Shown here: in pieces, positions 46,620 through 59,288 of the stretch | Layout: every line of letters starts with the position of its first letter | How positions within the stretch are numbered: the first letter of the stretch is position 1 | Origin: Ophioderma brevispina | Taxonomy: Eukaryota > Echinodermata > Ophiuroidea > Amphilepidida > Ophiodermatidae | Assembly: GCA_023653785.1 (NCBI GenBank) | Contig: JAMKCH010005375.1 | Span: forward strand, 58,043-122,042 | Reading direction: 5' to 3' | Length of the DNA stretch: 64,000 nt | Program-made: the position numbers and the translations under genes | Notes under the pieces: generated by a model | What the model was told of the DNA's origin: nothing | What the model saw: the letters and a program-made list of their open reading frames with translations, nothing else | Databases searched by the model: none

Positions 46620-47655
46620 TTCTATGGTTTGTTTGGGAGTTAAAAACTTGGAACCCTCGTCTTAAAACACAGCCTTACATACCATAGGTTTTTGGGGTTG
46701 AGTAAGGTGTCCCCACCCACCACCCCTCCCACGGGAGTTTTTCGTTATAAAATCATCCGATTGCTTATAAACAGTGTATAGGTATAGTCTTCTTTTTTCC
46801 ATTGCTACAAAAATACCACATTACTATATGGCGTAACATGACGGTCATACTAATGAAGTCCACGAATCAGCCAAATTGGCATTTTCCCCAGAAAATAGTC
46901 GAAAACCATGTGGCGCTAAAAAACGTAGGGATAACGGATTTTCATGCGTTTCAGTTAAAACACTGCATTGACTAGTTCGATTACAAACATAGAGTTTTGG
47001 GAAGCCATACTTGAGACTGTTTAAAAAAATGTACCATTACATATTCTGCTGGGCACACCCCCCGCTTACACCCTTCACTTTGATAGCAATAACCCTACTC
47101 CGATAGCTTTTTTACAAAAGCTTTGGCATTTTAACGCTCAAGAGTGAAAGTTCCTTCGGTGTTAACCAACCCCCTGGTTATTGACGAGGGTACAGTTATC
47201 ATAGAAAGAGGGATATAACCAGGAATTAACAATTCCTTTTGAGTGGTACATATAATATGAACCCTTCCATATTAATTGAACTGATCTGTAAAATCCCGGG
47301 GTGTTCTCACTTTGTTTGGGTATGAATGTGCGGGCCGTTTGTTTTGAGCCACTACCCCCAAAATATACAAAATTAAGATTTTGCTATACTATCCATCCTA
47401 TATAACTGTTTTATGGAGGTTTTTGGGCGACGCCCCAGAAGTTGAAGAGAGAGCGAACTGTTAATTGTATTTCTAAGCCTACTGGCCAAGCCTATGTTTC
47501 ACATTTTCAACGTTTATTATACCAACACGGCTGAAAATACTGCACATCCCCGTACCCCCCTTTTTCCACTATATAATAACCCAAAGAACCCCCGACGGCT
47601 GAAAATTATCTAAATCCATTAACTTTTAGCATATTGCTTTCATAATTCTTTACCT
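46620..47655. other. no recognisable gene
   Basis: AT-rich; a weak echo of the TACCACAGGATA repeat near 46740-46860. Confidence 0.4.
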
Positions 47656-47660
47656 CTATA

Positions 47661-50600
47661 AACCAGACTATTTTTAAACACACCTGTCCTAATGCGGGAT
47701 GGAGGGGGGGGGGGGGTGAGGCTATTTGCACTTAACGTTGGTACCTAAGGGATCCCCAAGGAGACAACTTTTAGTCAGGTTCACTAAGACAAAGTGCCAA
47801 AGTGCAGTAATATTGAGTCCCGGGTGGGGTTCTGTTTTACCTTAAATAGGGCAAACCATTGGCTTCTAAATGCGTCAAAATACTCAAAAATGAACAAGAT
47901 GTCTCACGACAATGCATTTTTTAGGCAAGCTCTTTCCCGTCAAGATCTCTGCGCTGGGTGGCAACATGCCCCCCCCCAGTCTGTTACGCTATTCATGCAT
48001 AGTTCAATGTTATGAGAGGAAATATTATTATACCTAATCTGACATGATAATGAGTTACGTTAATCGATCAAACTTTACACACACTGAAGTATAGACATTT
48101 TCACTCCAATAACCACCAACTTGATGCTACTCTACCCCCAGGTAATGGATCATTGTTTTAAAGAGTTAAAATTTGGTGCAGATGTTATGAAAATTAGAAA
48201 TCGAGATCACTTTTACATATAGTTAAGCATTTTAATTACTGGGAGAAAATCCGCAGAGGCTTGTATTCACATGGATATATTGCATTTATCTCACTTGTTG
48301 AATCCCCCCCCCCCGTGATCTGCAACTTTATACTTTTTATCTGAACCGTAAATAAATGGTGCTACTAATTAATCATGATATGTAATATCCAAACACATGC
48401 TAAACACAAACATTGTAAATTGTACTATATTAGTATATGCATATGGTTCAATTTTCATTTATTGGTGATTTTCACGGGGTCCTTCCCCCTCATAACTAAA
48501 CTCACTTGTCCCAGTTATTTTTTAAAATTGCATCATGCAAGTTTCGATTCCTGAGATTTCAAGCTTCATATAATGCACTTTGTTCAAATTAGATCACCGG
48601 TTACTCTAAAAATAGAGATTTTGTGTTCGGCTCTGCTGCATCACAATCATAAGGCCTATTGAAAACAAACATGTAACGGACCCTCTGATAGCAAAAATCT
48701 CAATAGAACCCCTTTCGTATTCCGGAGCTTTTGAGATTTAGTTTCATTTGGCATGCATTTGCTATGATGGACTGATCACGTTAATCTCTCCCTCTCGGCA
48801 GTACTACTTTGAGATAATATCTTTTTGCCGTCTGTGACACACTACTACTTTTCCGGACCGCCGTAGTTTGGGGGTGGGAAACTCCTGTCAGATAGCGGCG
48901 TTGATATTTGGGATTTTTTTGGTACATGTGCGGTACACCCTGGGAGATTTGCGCAAAATACTGGCCTCTCGTAAAAACGTTTACGCACCAAATATTCCTA
49001 ACTAAATGTCTAGTTAGCTGACTATTTTTTATAATATATGTTTTTATTGTTTTGGAAAAGACGAAAAAAGGTGAAAAATACGATCCATACAAGCAATTTT
49101 CTAACCTTTTCAGCTGGCTCAATTCTCGATTGGTTTTTTGTATCAAGTCATGCCACAAAGCCCAGGCTTACAAAATAGTGAAGTATTGTCTTTTGTCAGA
49201 ACCCATTTCTAAAATCAGATCGAACACCTGATTCGTCGATTTCGCTATATCCAGGGTACCTCGAAACCGTTTTTTTCATTCCTTGTCAAGCAATCGGCAG
49301 ACTTTAACAGCGCTTGCTTGCTAGGAGTCAAAAGACTAGCGATGTCTAAGAAGACCGCGCCCAAATTAGCGATGCGGAAACGGAACTCGGTGGCGCTGTG
49401 TGCCAGCAGTACAGATGCTATGAAGGCGTAAATGGTTGAGGATACCATACCGCTTCAGCGAGGAAAATCAATATTTTAAAACGCTTCGTCAAGTTTAGTT
49501 ATACTAAATTTAATTGATGACCTCCCCGTTTTTGTTTTCCTGTTGTGTTATTTGTTATTTTGATTGTTCATATTGTTTTGTATTGTTTTGGTTCGATAAC
49601 CATTAGTTTCACGCTTTATTTCTTTATCGCGTCTATGGACCCGGGCTGTGGCTCGGCCGGACCTATGCTGCTTTCACACTGCCTAGTATAATAGGTCAGT
49701 TCGGAGATTTTTGTTATTTGGACATCGTAAACCTTCCAATTTATATTTAATAATTTTGGATAGCTCCAATGTGGTACCGGTAAACTAAGGTGGAAACTGA
49801 GGTCGATATATAAATGCCCGTTATCCCGCAGAGCTGATTGAAAAAGAAATTGAGCTGGATCTATAGCCATCCCTTAACCATGTTCCTCGGGTTAATCCAT
49901 TAAGTTTTCTGTGATCAATTTCATTTGTGCATATTTTATGCTCACAAATGTTAATCATTGTTTTGAAAGAAAATGTTTTGTTATTACTTTTAACATGCCA
50001 TGCCATACAATAATTTACTTAATATAAATGAGTGAGTGTAATATTCATTTACCCAAAATGTGTATTTACTGTGTAAATCCAATTGGAGTTTGGGGAGAAA
50101 ATTGGAATGTGTACAACAAACTTTTCATATTCTTGCTTCACTTTTCAAGCAATTTAATTTTTTAGAATAATGTAGTAAAGAAGTGTATTACGATTATATC
50201 CGGAAAAGGTACGGCTGAAATGGAACAAATATAACAAATTTATTATATATCCAGAAATATGGATGACTTGAAAATCTTAGTGCACATTTATGTCAAGAAA
50301 TGTTATTGCAGAGTGTATTAGATTATTAGGTTGTGGCTTGCTTCTACTGTTGAGCAGGTCGTAACTGGTTATACATTTGTTTGCATAACTCAAATCACGC
50401 ATGTAGTGACGGCATTTTAAATAATTAATTACTGTGGAATATTAAAAACAAAAACAACTGACCTGAAATTCAAACATCTTTCCCTGTAAATTTCATGGAA
50501 ATGTAGATTACGAGAGACTTTTTGTTCCACTCACAGACGACTCATCTAAACACCTTTAGATACAATATAAACCAAAACATGTGGGTATAATTAAAAAGCT

Positions 50601-50750
50601 TGTTTATTATTACTTTTTCGTTTCCTGCATCGATAATTCCCATCGGTTACAGGCAGGCCTAGCATTTTTGTTTTTGACTAAAAAAACAAAACACAAAAAA
50701 AAGAAAAAAAAAAAAAAATAAAACTCGATATTGCCTTCTTCACTTCTCAT
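47661..50750 (+). repeat. 3.1-kb tandem duplication, copy 1
   Basis: Begins AACCAGACTATTTTTAAACA and ends TTCTTCACTTCTCATT. The whole length is repeated at 50753-53789 in the same order and orientation. The two copies differ mainly by insertions and deletions of one to a few bases, often in homopolymers. No gene is recognised. One open frame on the minus strand (49245-49448) starts with a signal-peptide-like stretch, but its counterpart in copy 2 is frameshifted. Confidence 0.9.
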
Positions 50751-50752
50751 TA

Positions 50753-53700
50753 AACCAGACTATTTTTAAACACACCTGGCCTAATGCGGGATGGAGGGGG
50801 GGGGTGAGTTTCACTCACGTTGGTACCTAAGGGATCCCCAAGGAGACAACTTTGAGGGTTCATAAGACAAGGCCAAAAGTGCAGTATAATTGAGTTCCGG
50901 GTGGGGTTACTGGTTTATAACCTTGAAAATAGGGGCAAACCATTGCTTTCTAAATGCGTCAAAATAGCTCAAAATGGAACAAGATGTCTCACGACCATGC
51001 TTTTTTTTAAGCAAGCTCTTTCCCGGTCAAAGATCTCTGGGTGGCAACATGCCCCCCCCAGGTCTGTTACGCTACTTCATGCATAAGTTCAATAATATGA
51101 GAGGAAAATATTATTATAACTAATCTGACATTGATATGATGAGTTACTTTAATCCTATCAAACTTTACACACTGAAGTATAGACAGTTTCACTCCAATAA
51201 CCCCCCAACTTTGATGCCTACTCTACCCCCAGGTAATGGATCATTTGTTTTAGCTTAAATTTGTGCAGATGTTATGAAAATGATAAATCTGAGATCACTT
51301 TACAATATAGTTAAGCATTTTAATTACTGGGAGAAAATAAGCCAGAGGCTGTAGTCACATGGATAGATTGTATTTATCTCATTTGTGTGGATTCCCCCCC
51401 CCCCGTGATCTGCATTACTTTATAATTATTTATATGAACCTAATAAATGGTGCTAACTACATTTAATCATGATAGGTACATATCCAAACACATGCTTAAA
51501 ACACAAAGCATTGTAAATTGTACTATATAGTATATGCATATCAGTGTCAATTTCATTTATTGGTGATTTTCATAGGGGGTCCTTTCCCCCCTCATAACTC
51601 AACTTGTACACGTTTATATTTTTTGCATCATGCAGTTTCGGATTCCTGAGATTTCAAGCTTCATTTTGATATATGATGCACTTTGTTCAAATTAGGTCAC
51701 CGGTTACTCGAAAAATAGAGGGTTTTTCGGGCTGCAGCACTAATACATAGGCCTATTGAAAACAAAACATAGTAACGGATACCGGACCCTCTGATGCAAA
51801 AATCTCCATAGAACCCCTTCGTATTCCGGAGATATTTGAGATTTAGTTTCATTTGCATGCATTCGCTATGATGGACTGATAACGTTAATCGCTCGCGCAG
51901 TACTAATTTAGATAATATCTTTTGCAGTCTGTGACACAGACTACTTACTTTCCGGACCGCCGTAGGTTGAGGGTGGGAAACTCTGTCAGATAGCGTTGAT
52001 TTGGATTTTTTGTACATTGCGGTACACTGGAGATTGCGCAAAATACTTGGCCTATCGTAACGATTTACGCACCAAAATATTCCTAACTAAATTGTCTAGT
52101 TAGCTGACTAGTTTATAATATAGGTTTATTTTTGGAAAAAGACGAAAAAATGTGAAAAATACGATCCATACAAGCAATTTTCTTACCTTTTCAGCTGGCT
52201 CAATTCTCGATTGCTGTTATCAAGTCATGCCACACCCCAGGCTTACAAAAAATAGTGAGCTAATTGGTCTTTTTTGTCAGGAACCCATTTCTAACACCAG
52301 ATCGACCACCTAATTCGTTGATTTCGCGATATCCAAGGCACCGCGAAACCGTTTTTTCAGTCCTTGTTCAAGCTAAGAGCCTTTAACACAGCGCTTAGCT
52401 GCTAGGGAGTCAAAAGACGTAGTGCATGTCTAAGAATAGCCGGCCAATTAGCGATGCGGAAACGGAATAGGTGGCGCTGTGTGCCAGCAGTACAGATGCT
52501 ATGAGAGCGTAAATGGTGTGAGGGATACAATACCGCTTCAGCGAGGAAAATCAATATTTTAAAACGCTTCGTCTAAGTTTAGTAATAAATTTAAATTGAT
52601 ACCTCCCCGTTTTTGTTCTTGTTGTCGTTATTGTTATTTTGATTCGTTCATTTGTTTGTATTGTTTTTGTCGATAAACATTAGTTTCACGCTTTTTTTTC
52701 CGTTATCGTCTATGGAGCCCGGGCTGTGGCTCCCGCCGGACCATATCTGCTTTCACACTGGCCTAGTATAATTAGGTCAGTTCGGAGGATTTTTGTTATT
52801 TGGACATCGTAAACCTTCATTGTATAAATTTAATAAGTTGGGATAGCTTCCAAATGTGGTAACGGTAAACTTAAGGTGGAAACTGAGGTCGATATATAAA
52901 TGCCCGTTATCCCGCAGAGCTGATTGAAAAAGAAAATATGAGCATGGATCTATAGACCATCCCTTCAACCCTGGTCCTCTGGTTAATCCATGTAAGTTTT
53001 CTGTGATCAATTTCATTTTGTGCAGTATTTTATGCTCACAAATGTTAAAATTGCTTTGAAAGAAAAATGTTTTGTTATTACTTTTAACATGCCAGTGCCA
53101 CAATAATTTACTTTTATATAAAATGAGTAAAGTGTATATTCATTTACCCAAAATGTGCTTTACTGTGTAAATTCAATTGGAGTTGGATAAAAATGGGAAT
53201 GTGTACAAACTTTTCATATTGCTTCATTTTTGAAGCAATTTAATTTTTTAGAATATGTAGTGTAAAGAATGTGTATTACGATTATATCGGAAAAGGTACG
53301 GTTGAATGAACAAATATAACAAAATTTATTATATATCACAGAAAATATGGATGACTTGAAATCTCTAGTTGCACCTTTAAGTGTCAAGAAATGTTTATTG
53401 CAGAGTTATTAGGATGATTAGGTGTATTGACTTTCTGTTGAGCAAGGTCGTAACTGGTAGATACGATTTGTTTGCACTACACGTCAAAATCACGCATGTA
53501 GTTACGCCATTTTAATAAGCTAATTACTTGTGGAATATAAAAAAAATCACAACTGACTGAAATTCAAACATACTTTCCGTGTAAATTCGTGGAAATGTAG
53601 ATACGACGTTGTTACACTCACATGACGACATGCTAAACACCTTTAAGATACAATATATACCAAAACATGTGGTATAATTAAAAAGCTTGTTTTATTACAT

Positions 53701-53789
53701 TTTTCCTGCATCGATAATTCCCATCAGGCAGGCCTAGCATTTTGTTTTTTGAATGAAATACTCGATTTGCTCTCTTCCACTTCTCATTA
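50753..53789 (+). repeat. 3.1-kb tandem duplication, copy 2
   Basis: Collinear with 47661-50750 throughout. Landmark words such as GGTACCTAAGGGATCCCCAA, TAAGCATTTTAATTACTGGG and CCCGTTATCCCGCAGAGCTG appear at matching offsets. Confidence 0.9.
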
Positions 53790-53794
53790 TAGTG

Positions 53795-54000
53795 TGGGTT
53801 GGTATGTCAATGAAACAGTTCCCGTAGGATTTTGGTGCTAAAGTTGATTTTCTTGCTGTTTTTTATTCAATAGGGACCAGACAGTCAGAAAATGATGGGG
53901 TGCAAATTTTCGCACTGCTGCCCCCTTCCTCAAGGGGGGAAATGTTACTACAGGGAAAAATTTAAAAAAAGAGTCAAATTGTTTTTTTTTTTTTTTTTTT
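53795..54000. other. spacer ending in a 22-nt poly-T run
   Basis: Unique sequence between copy 2 and the partial third copy, ending with T at 53982-54003. The K-rich open frame on the minus strand is an artefact of the run. Confidence 0.6.
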
Positions 54001-54326
54001 TTTGCACTACACGTCAAAATCACGCATGTAGTTACGCCATTTTAATAAGCTAATTACTTGTGGAATATTAAAAAAAAAATCCACTGACTGAAATAAATCA
54101 AACAATACTTTACGGTAAATTCATGGAATGTAGATACGACGTTGTTACACTCACATGACGACATGCTAAACACCTTTAAGATACTATATACCAAAACATG
54201 TGGTAATAATTAAAAAGCTTGTTTTTACCTTTTTCCTGCATCGATAATTCCCATCGGTTACAGGCAGGCCTAGCATTTTGTTTTTTGGAATGAAATACTC
54301 GATTTGCTCTCTTCCACTTCTCATTA
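54001..54326 (+). repeat. partial third copy of the 3.1-kb unit
   Basis: Repeats the last 320 bp of copy 2 (53471-53789), starting exactly at the poly-T run with TTTGCACTACACGTCAAAAT and ending TTCCACTTCTCATT. Confidence 0.9.
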
Positions 54327-54329
54327 TTA

Positions 54330-55085
54330 CAGTCCACGGCGTTCAACTGAGCTAATCACTTGGGCTAGGAAAGGCATTCGTACTATTTATTTAATGCAGA
54401 CTAAATGGAGTGTGTTTATCTACAATCCAATTCTTTCTATGCACTTTCATAAAATATCTGAAAAATAAAGAACACGTAATACTGTAATCAGTTTCTGGAA
54501 AGCCGATGACATATGCTATAATACGATAAACCATTGTCAGTTACAGTAATTTGTATTTTGGAGGGAAGAAAATGCTTTAAAAAGGTAATGTGTTAGGACA
54601 TATCTATTTCGCATGCAACCCTAAATATACGAGGCAAATCATCGACATTGATTTGCAAAAAGGGCTTAGAAATAAGCCAAAATCAAATTATACCTTTACA
54701 TTTGCTTTCAAATTTTGTGTAATTTCGCTAGTATCGTCGCTGTCATTACTGCTGTGGACCTATCCATTTAATATGTGGAAGGATTTCCTCCCCATTTTGT
54801 ACCACAGACGTAGTAATTAGGTTTTTTGCAACAATTGTGATAAAAAAAATCCCAGGTAAGTGTGGGTGTGCCCGGGGGGGGGGGGGGCTGCTTTTTACTG
54901 AGTGAGGATAATATGAAACAATTTTAATAGCTCCGAAATTTGCGACTTTTTTTCTTTTCTTCGGAGCCTACTTAATTACACTTGCTACATGTTATGTATA
55001 CGGAAGTGCTCCACCGTGACACGAGTACGCCCAAATGAAACCGTTCATCACGGTTATAAGTTCCCGTTTTTACTAGACTGGCTCT
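54330..55085. other. no recognisable feature
   Basis: AT-rich with a 16-G run near 54873-54888; the open frame at 54590-54820 shows no domain. Confidence 0.45.
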
Positions 55086-55089
55086 TCAT

Positions 55090-55301
55090 CACTTTGGGCT
55101 CTAGTTAGAAATCCGTTGATAGAGCTCAAAACCGAACTATACTGTAGCCCAGCCTGTACCTTTCAGATAGGAATAATTGAAGGATATAGCCACAACACTA
55201 TGAAACAATGAGTCCCGTTAAAAATTTGAGATAAGATTTTTTTTAAAATATATACCCACACACACATTATATATATATATATATAATATATATACTATAT
55301 T

Positions 55302-55334
<33 letters not shown>

Positions 55335-55724
55335 TATATATATATTATAATGTGAGACATACAAAAGTAATTGACACACCGACCAAACATGATTATTATG
55401 TCCATGGAAAGAATTATAAAGAAGAAATATGGACAATGGGAGTTTCAGTACTGTAGCAACAAAGCCAACGAGTTCGGCCGTTTATCCTTTGTCAAGGCAA
55501 CAAAGAGGTGATGAGCCTACCGGTGACAATGTATGATGGACATCATACATTGTCACCGGTAGGCTCCTCACCTCTCTGTTTGCCTTGACAAAGGCCTAAC
55601 GGCCGAAACTTTTTGGCTTTTGTGCTACAGTACTTTCAACGTCCCCTTTCAATATTCTCTCTTTTATATATATATACTATATTATAGATATATATATATA
55701 TCTATCTATATATATATATATATA

Positions 55725-55756
<32 letters not shown>

Positions 55757-55895
55757 CATAGGCCCTTCATATTTTGGGCCTCGAGGGTATCTTCACTTAC
55801 CTAATCATTTTAATATCAATCCGTTGATAGACCCTCAAAACCGACTACTGTTTAAAATACTTGGAGCTCAGCCTGTACCTTACATATAGGAATAA
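55090..55895. repeat. long palindrome framed by AT arrays and direct repeats
   Basis: The centre at 55539-55540 is flanked by arms of about 95 bp (55443-55538 and 55541-55640) matching in inverted order, for example ACCGGTGACAATGTATGATG against CATCATACATTGTCACCGGT. Outside are TA-dinucleotide arrays (55265-55345 and 55663-55755), making the palindrome about 500 bp overall. Outside those are diverged direct repeats of about 100-120 bp (55090-55190 and 55772-55895) sharing ATCCGTTGATAGA, CTCAAAACCGA and CAGCCTGTACCTT. It could be a large inverted-repeat element. The open frames in the TA arrays are meaningless. Confidence 0.8.
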
Positions 55896-55899
55896 TAAT

Positions 55900-56430
55900 G
55901 CAGGAATTAAAGCATTTCATTGATTCCACATTATGCGATAATTTTGGCTTGTAATTATGCAAAATGGTGGAAGCACTCATGGTGCTTTGTTTGACCCTAT
56001 TTTTATCCTAAACTTAATGGGTGTTTTTTGATTTCCATAATATTTTTATCGGGTATCCACAGCAAATTTGGCCATTCACAATCATCCGATAACCTGTCAT
56101 GTGTCCCGCCCACATATTTTCCTTGTTTGCTATGCAAAATGCACAACGAAAAACCTGAACCTGTAAATATATCCTATCCCTCCCTCTCCCTCTAGACGTT
56201 TCATATAAAAGTCACAAGTAAATGAGTCTTGTTTGCATTGATTCGTCCTGCGCAACCTGCACAACATGATCATACGGAATCAATTGCAGAATCATTACGG
56301 AATCATTTCCATACCCGTTGCTGCGTCGAGATATGTTATATTTCAAATATTAGTAATTTTCGATATGGAAAACTTAGTCTAGTAGTTTTTGAAATGTTAC
56401 TATTTTTTCGATATCGGAATATGGTAATAT
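55900..56430. other. no recognisable feature
   Basis: AT-rich; no protein similarity. Confidence 0.4.
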
Positions 56431-56437
56431 TATTTTT

Positions 56438-56760
56438 GTATATTACTAATATTCAATATCAAAAGGTAGTAGTATTTGGTAACCCTCAAATGTTGGTAGT
56501 TTTTCCTACCAAAACGACCGTGCACGTAGTGTTATTGGTTAGGGGCCCTCGATAATATTCTGCTTTAGCTTCGATCGTACGCGTACGGAGGAGCTGAAAA
56601 ACATAAAAATACCGTCCTCCACAATTCTTTTTCCCATTTACTTCAGGCGACTAAATACGCGGGATTACCTTTGATGCATACTTATGTGCTTCTTGGCCGT
56701 TTCTTTTGCACAGTATCATGGTATGTCTAGTGGGAATGCTGGCGTATTTTACCGCGGAAA
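56438..56760. repeat. duplicated 325-bp segment, copy 1
   Basis: Nearly identical to 58906-59236 over its whole length, both including GATCGTACGCGTACG and CTTGGCCGTTTCTTTTGCAC. Copy 1 continues naturally on its right into sequence absent from copy 2. Confidence 0.9.
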
Positions 56761-56794
56761 TTGTGGCTTCTGAACTGTACTGTTTGCCGGCCAT
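56669..56794 (-). CDS. candidate first coding exon, unknown protein
   Basis: On the minus strand an ATG at 56794 opens 42 codons (MAGKQYSSEATISAVKYASI, then PTRHTMILCKRNGQEAHKYA). The next bases form a 5' splice site (AAAG|GTAATC). The frame also extends upstream without stop to 56950. The composition is protein-like, but I do not recognise a domain. The last two-thirds recurs in the segment at 58906-59236, where the start is lost at a poly-A run. Confidence 0.25.
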
Positions 56795-56959
56795 TTGTCT
56801 CGTGTGCATTGAAAATGTATACATGTAAACTATTACTCTCTGCCAATTCCTTTTGGCTTCGTCAAAACTACGCCCGCATTCCCGCCAGGCAGAACCATGA
56901 CAACGCAAAAGGGAATGAACATCATTAAGCCATTTTAACGTGTATTTCAATGGGAGGAT

Positions 56960-57595
56960 TATTTGGCGGTGTGCGCCCTTGTAAACAGTCTTGCAACTGT
57001 GAATTCTTGTAACCGAATAAGAAAATCATGTTCATCATTTTAATCGTCGGCTGCTTTCAATATAATCCACAGACATAAATAAATACAAATACTACTCCAA
57101 ATAGATTAATTACAAATACTACAAGGTTATTGACCAAAAATCTGTATAATGAATTACTCCATAGAGAAGCACTGAGTACACGGTATAATAAACTACTACT
57201 TTTTGAGCGTTACCAAACTTCGACGCACCACGGGACTTCTATGTGAAACATCTACCATTGGTTGTCTCTGTATAAGGCATTGATAACGAGAGTGGGTGGC
57301 TCAATTCATTGAAAGAGAGAACACGTGAGCTTGTGTCTAATCTACATTCTGTAGCCATTGTAAGAAGCTTAGGGAACAAATGAAATGCAATGCTAGTGCT
57401 CGCCATGGTGCCCCAGACGATGCATGGGGAAATCTCTTTTGCAAGTAAAAATGTAAAGAGGTAAAAATTGTGCAAATGTTGCAAAAACGCTTGCTTATGC
57501 CATTTTATATCGGAAATAAATTCTTATTTTTATTTAGAAACAAACTGTGTATCATAAATTATATAATTTCTAAAAAATAAATCATTTTGTACCAT
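56960..57595. other. no recognisable feature
   Basis: AT-rich; the open frame at 57239-57484 on the minus strand has no domain. Confidence 0.4.
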
Positions 57596-57601
57596 TTGAA
57601 A

Positions 57602-58402
57602 TTTTTAAAACTTAAGTGACCAAGGGGTTTTCACTCCCGTTAGTGCCCAAGGGAAGGGGGGGGGTCCACGGGACCCCACACTAAGGAAACCGAGGGTAAT
57701 TTTGCACAAAATCTATACCACATGTGAAGGTTCATATTAGACAACCCCAAATCAGCAAGAAAATTGGAATTTGTTATTTGGGCTGCAAATTCGGGGCAAA
57801 ACATGGTTTTCAAAACACGCGAAAATTGGGCAAAAAGACGGAAAATTCAAATGAGCCTTGCGCTTACATAAACATTTTTGAAAACGTATTTTATTTTGAT
57901 ATCTACTCTAGAAGACCCAAATTACATATATTTAGCACAAAACATCTATTTTTAGGGAATCCTGTATCTTTTACGGTGTTGTTAAATACATGTCATTTTC
58001 CCATAGAGTTTGTACAGTAACGGTTTATTAGCGTCCGCATTGAACTTGTTTGTTTTCAGTGTTAATTATTTTTAATGTTACTAATAATTGTTTACTTACA
58101 TGTATTGTGATGTATGAACATATATCAGCAAAAAATTGCTTTGCTTCTTTGATTTTAAAACATATTCTCAGATGACTTCCATTAGTGCGGGGGGGGGGCA
58201 TGGAACCCTACTAATTAATTCATTAATGGCTTGGCCGATTTTATTCATTTTTTTTGGTATGAAAAGAAGCGCATTTAAAAGTCAGACAATTAAAAAAAAT
58301 CTCAGCGAAAAAGATCTCACGCATAAAGCGGCCAGCGCAATAATAAATTTGGGGGACCATTGGACACCCCGTTCCCCGCCCTTGGGCACTTAAGTGTTAA
58401 AG
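57602..58402. mobile_element. ACTTAAGTG-family MITE, full-length copy
   Basis: The left end reads ACTTAAGTGACCAAGGGG after TTAAA. The right end, inverted, reads TTAACACTTAAGTGCCCAAG. G-rich and C-rich stretches lie just inside the ends. About 800 bp, with no transposase. Other members or pieces are at 17403-17496, 35265-35412 and 58639-59545. Confidence 0.75.
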
Positions 58403-58697
58403 GATAAGGCTATATACACAGCACCCAGAAACGGTATTATAATTAAAACTTTAATAACACCATATATATTAAGTATTACAATCGCATACTTTACACTAAT
58501 GTAATGTTGATATTTTACGTTTAGAACAAATATGAAACCATATAACATTTCCAAACGGTTTAGTTACACGTACAAAGAGACAATGGTTTCCCAACACTAT
58601 TTGCTACTTTTTGGCCAAAATCTATCATTTAATAAAACTTAACACTTAAGTGACCAAGGGGTTTTCACTCCCGTTAGTGTCAAGGGGGGGGGGGGGG

Positions 58698-58747
<50 letters not shown>
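58698..58747. repeat. poly-A run of exactly 50 nt
   Basis: Counted directly: 50 consecutive A, preceded by a G run and followed by TGTAAAGTTG. See the second run at 59237. Confidence 0.95.
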
Positions 58748-58749
<2 letters not shown>

Positions 58750-58905
58750 TAAAGTTGTTTTGGACATACCAAATTCTTGAACCAAATCAAGTAAAGATCA
58801 TTAAAACTGTTTATTATATATAATTTAGATCATTTGTGCACAAGGCTCATTTATTTGTGTTTGAAAGGTATTTCTGACCTTAGACGTCTACGAAACGTCA
58901 TAACA

Positions 58906-59234
58906 GTATATTACTAATATTCAATATTAAAAGGTAGTAGTATTTGGTAACCCTCAAATGTTGGTAGTTTTTCCTACCAAAACGACCGTGCACGTAGTGT
59001 TATTGGACATTGGTTAGGGGCCCTCGATAATATTCTGCTTTAGCTTCGATCGTACGCGTACGAAGGAGCTGAAAAACATAAAAATACCGTCCTCCACAAT
59101 TCTTTTTCCCATTTACTTCAGGCGACTAAATACGCGGGATTACCTTTGATGCATACTTATGTGCTTCTTGGCCGTTTCTTTTGCACAGTATCATGGTATG
59201 TCTAGTGGGAATGCTGGCGTATTTTACCGCGGAA

Positions 59235-59236
<2 letters not shown>
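58906..59236. repeat. duplicated 325-bp segment, copy 2
   Basis: Copy of 56438-56760 with a small insertion (GGACAT) and few substitutions. It ends at the second poly-A run, in the middle of the candidate exon. Confidence 0.9.

Positions 59237-59286
<50 letters not shown>
59237..59286. repeat. second poly-A run of exactly 50 nt
   Basis: Counted directly: 50 consecutive A between GCGGAAAT and TAAGACAACC. Lys- and Phe-rich open frames across it are artefacts. Confidence 0.95.

Positions 59287-59288
<2 letters not shown>

Noticed and set aside
49245..49448. 67-codon minus-strand frame with signal-peptide-like start
   Set aside because: The matching stretch in the second copy of the duplication (about 52321-52520) is frameshifted and there is no domain. 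It cannot be separated from chance or sequencing error.
55443..55640. Hammerhead ribozyme in the palindrome (GTGATGAG near 55507, CCGAAAC near 55604)
   Set aside because: The core should read CTGATGAG, with a short stem II before GAAA. Here the first base differs and nearly 100 nt of palindrome lies between, so I do not support a ribozyme.
55218..55889. Tyr/Ile-rich open frames
   Set aside because: Translations of TA arrays.
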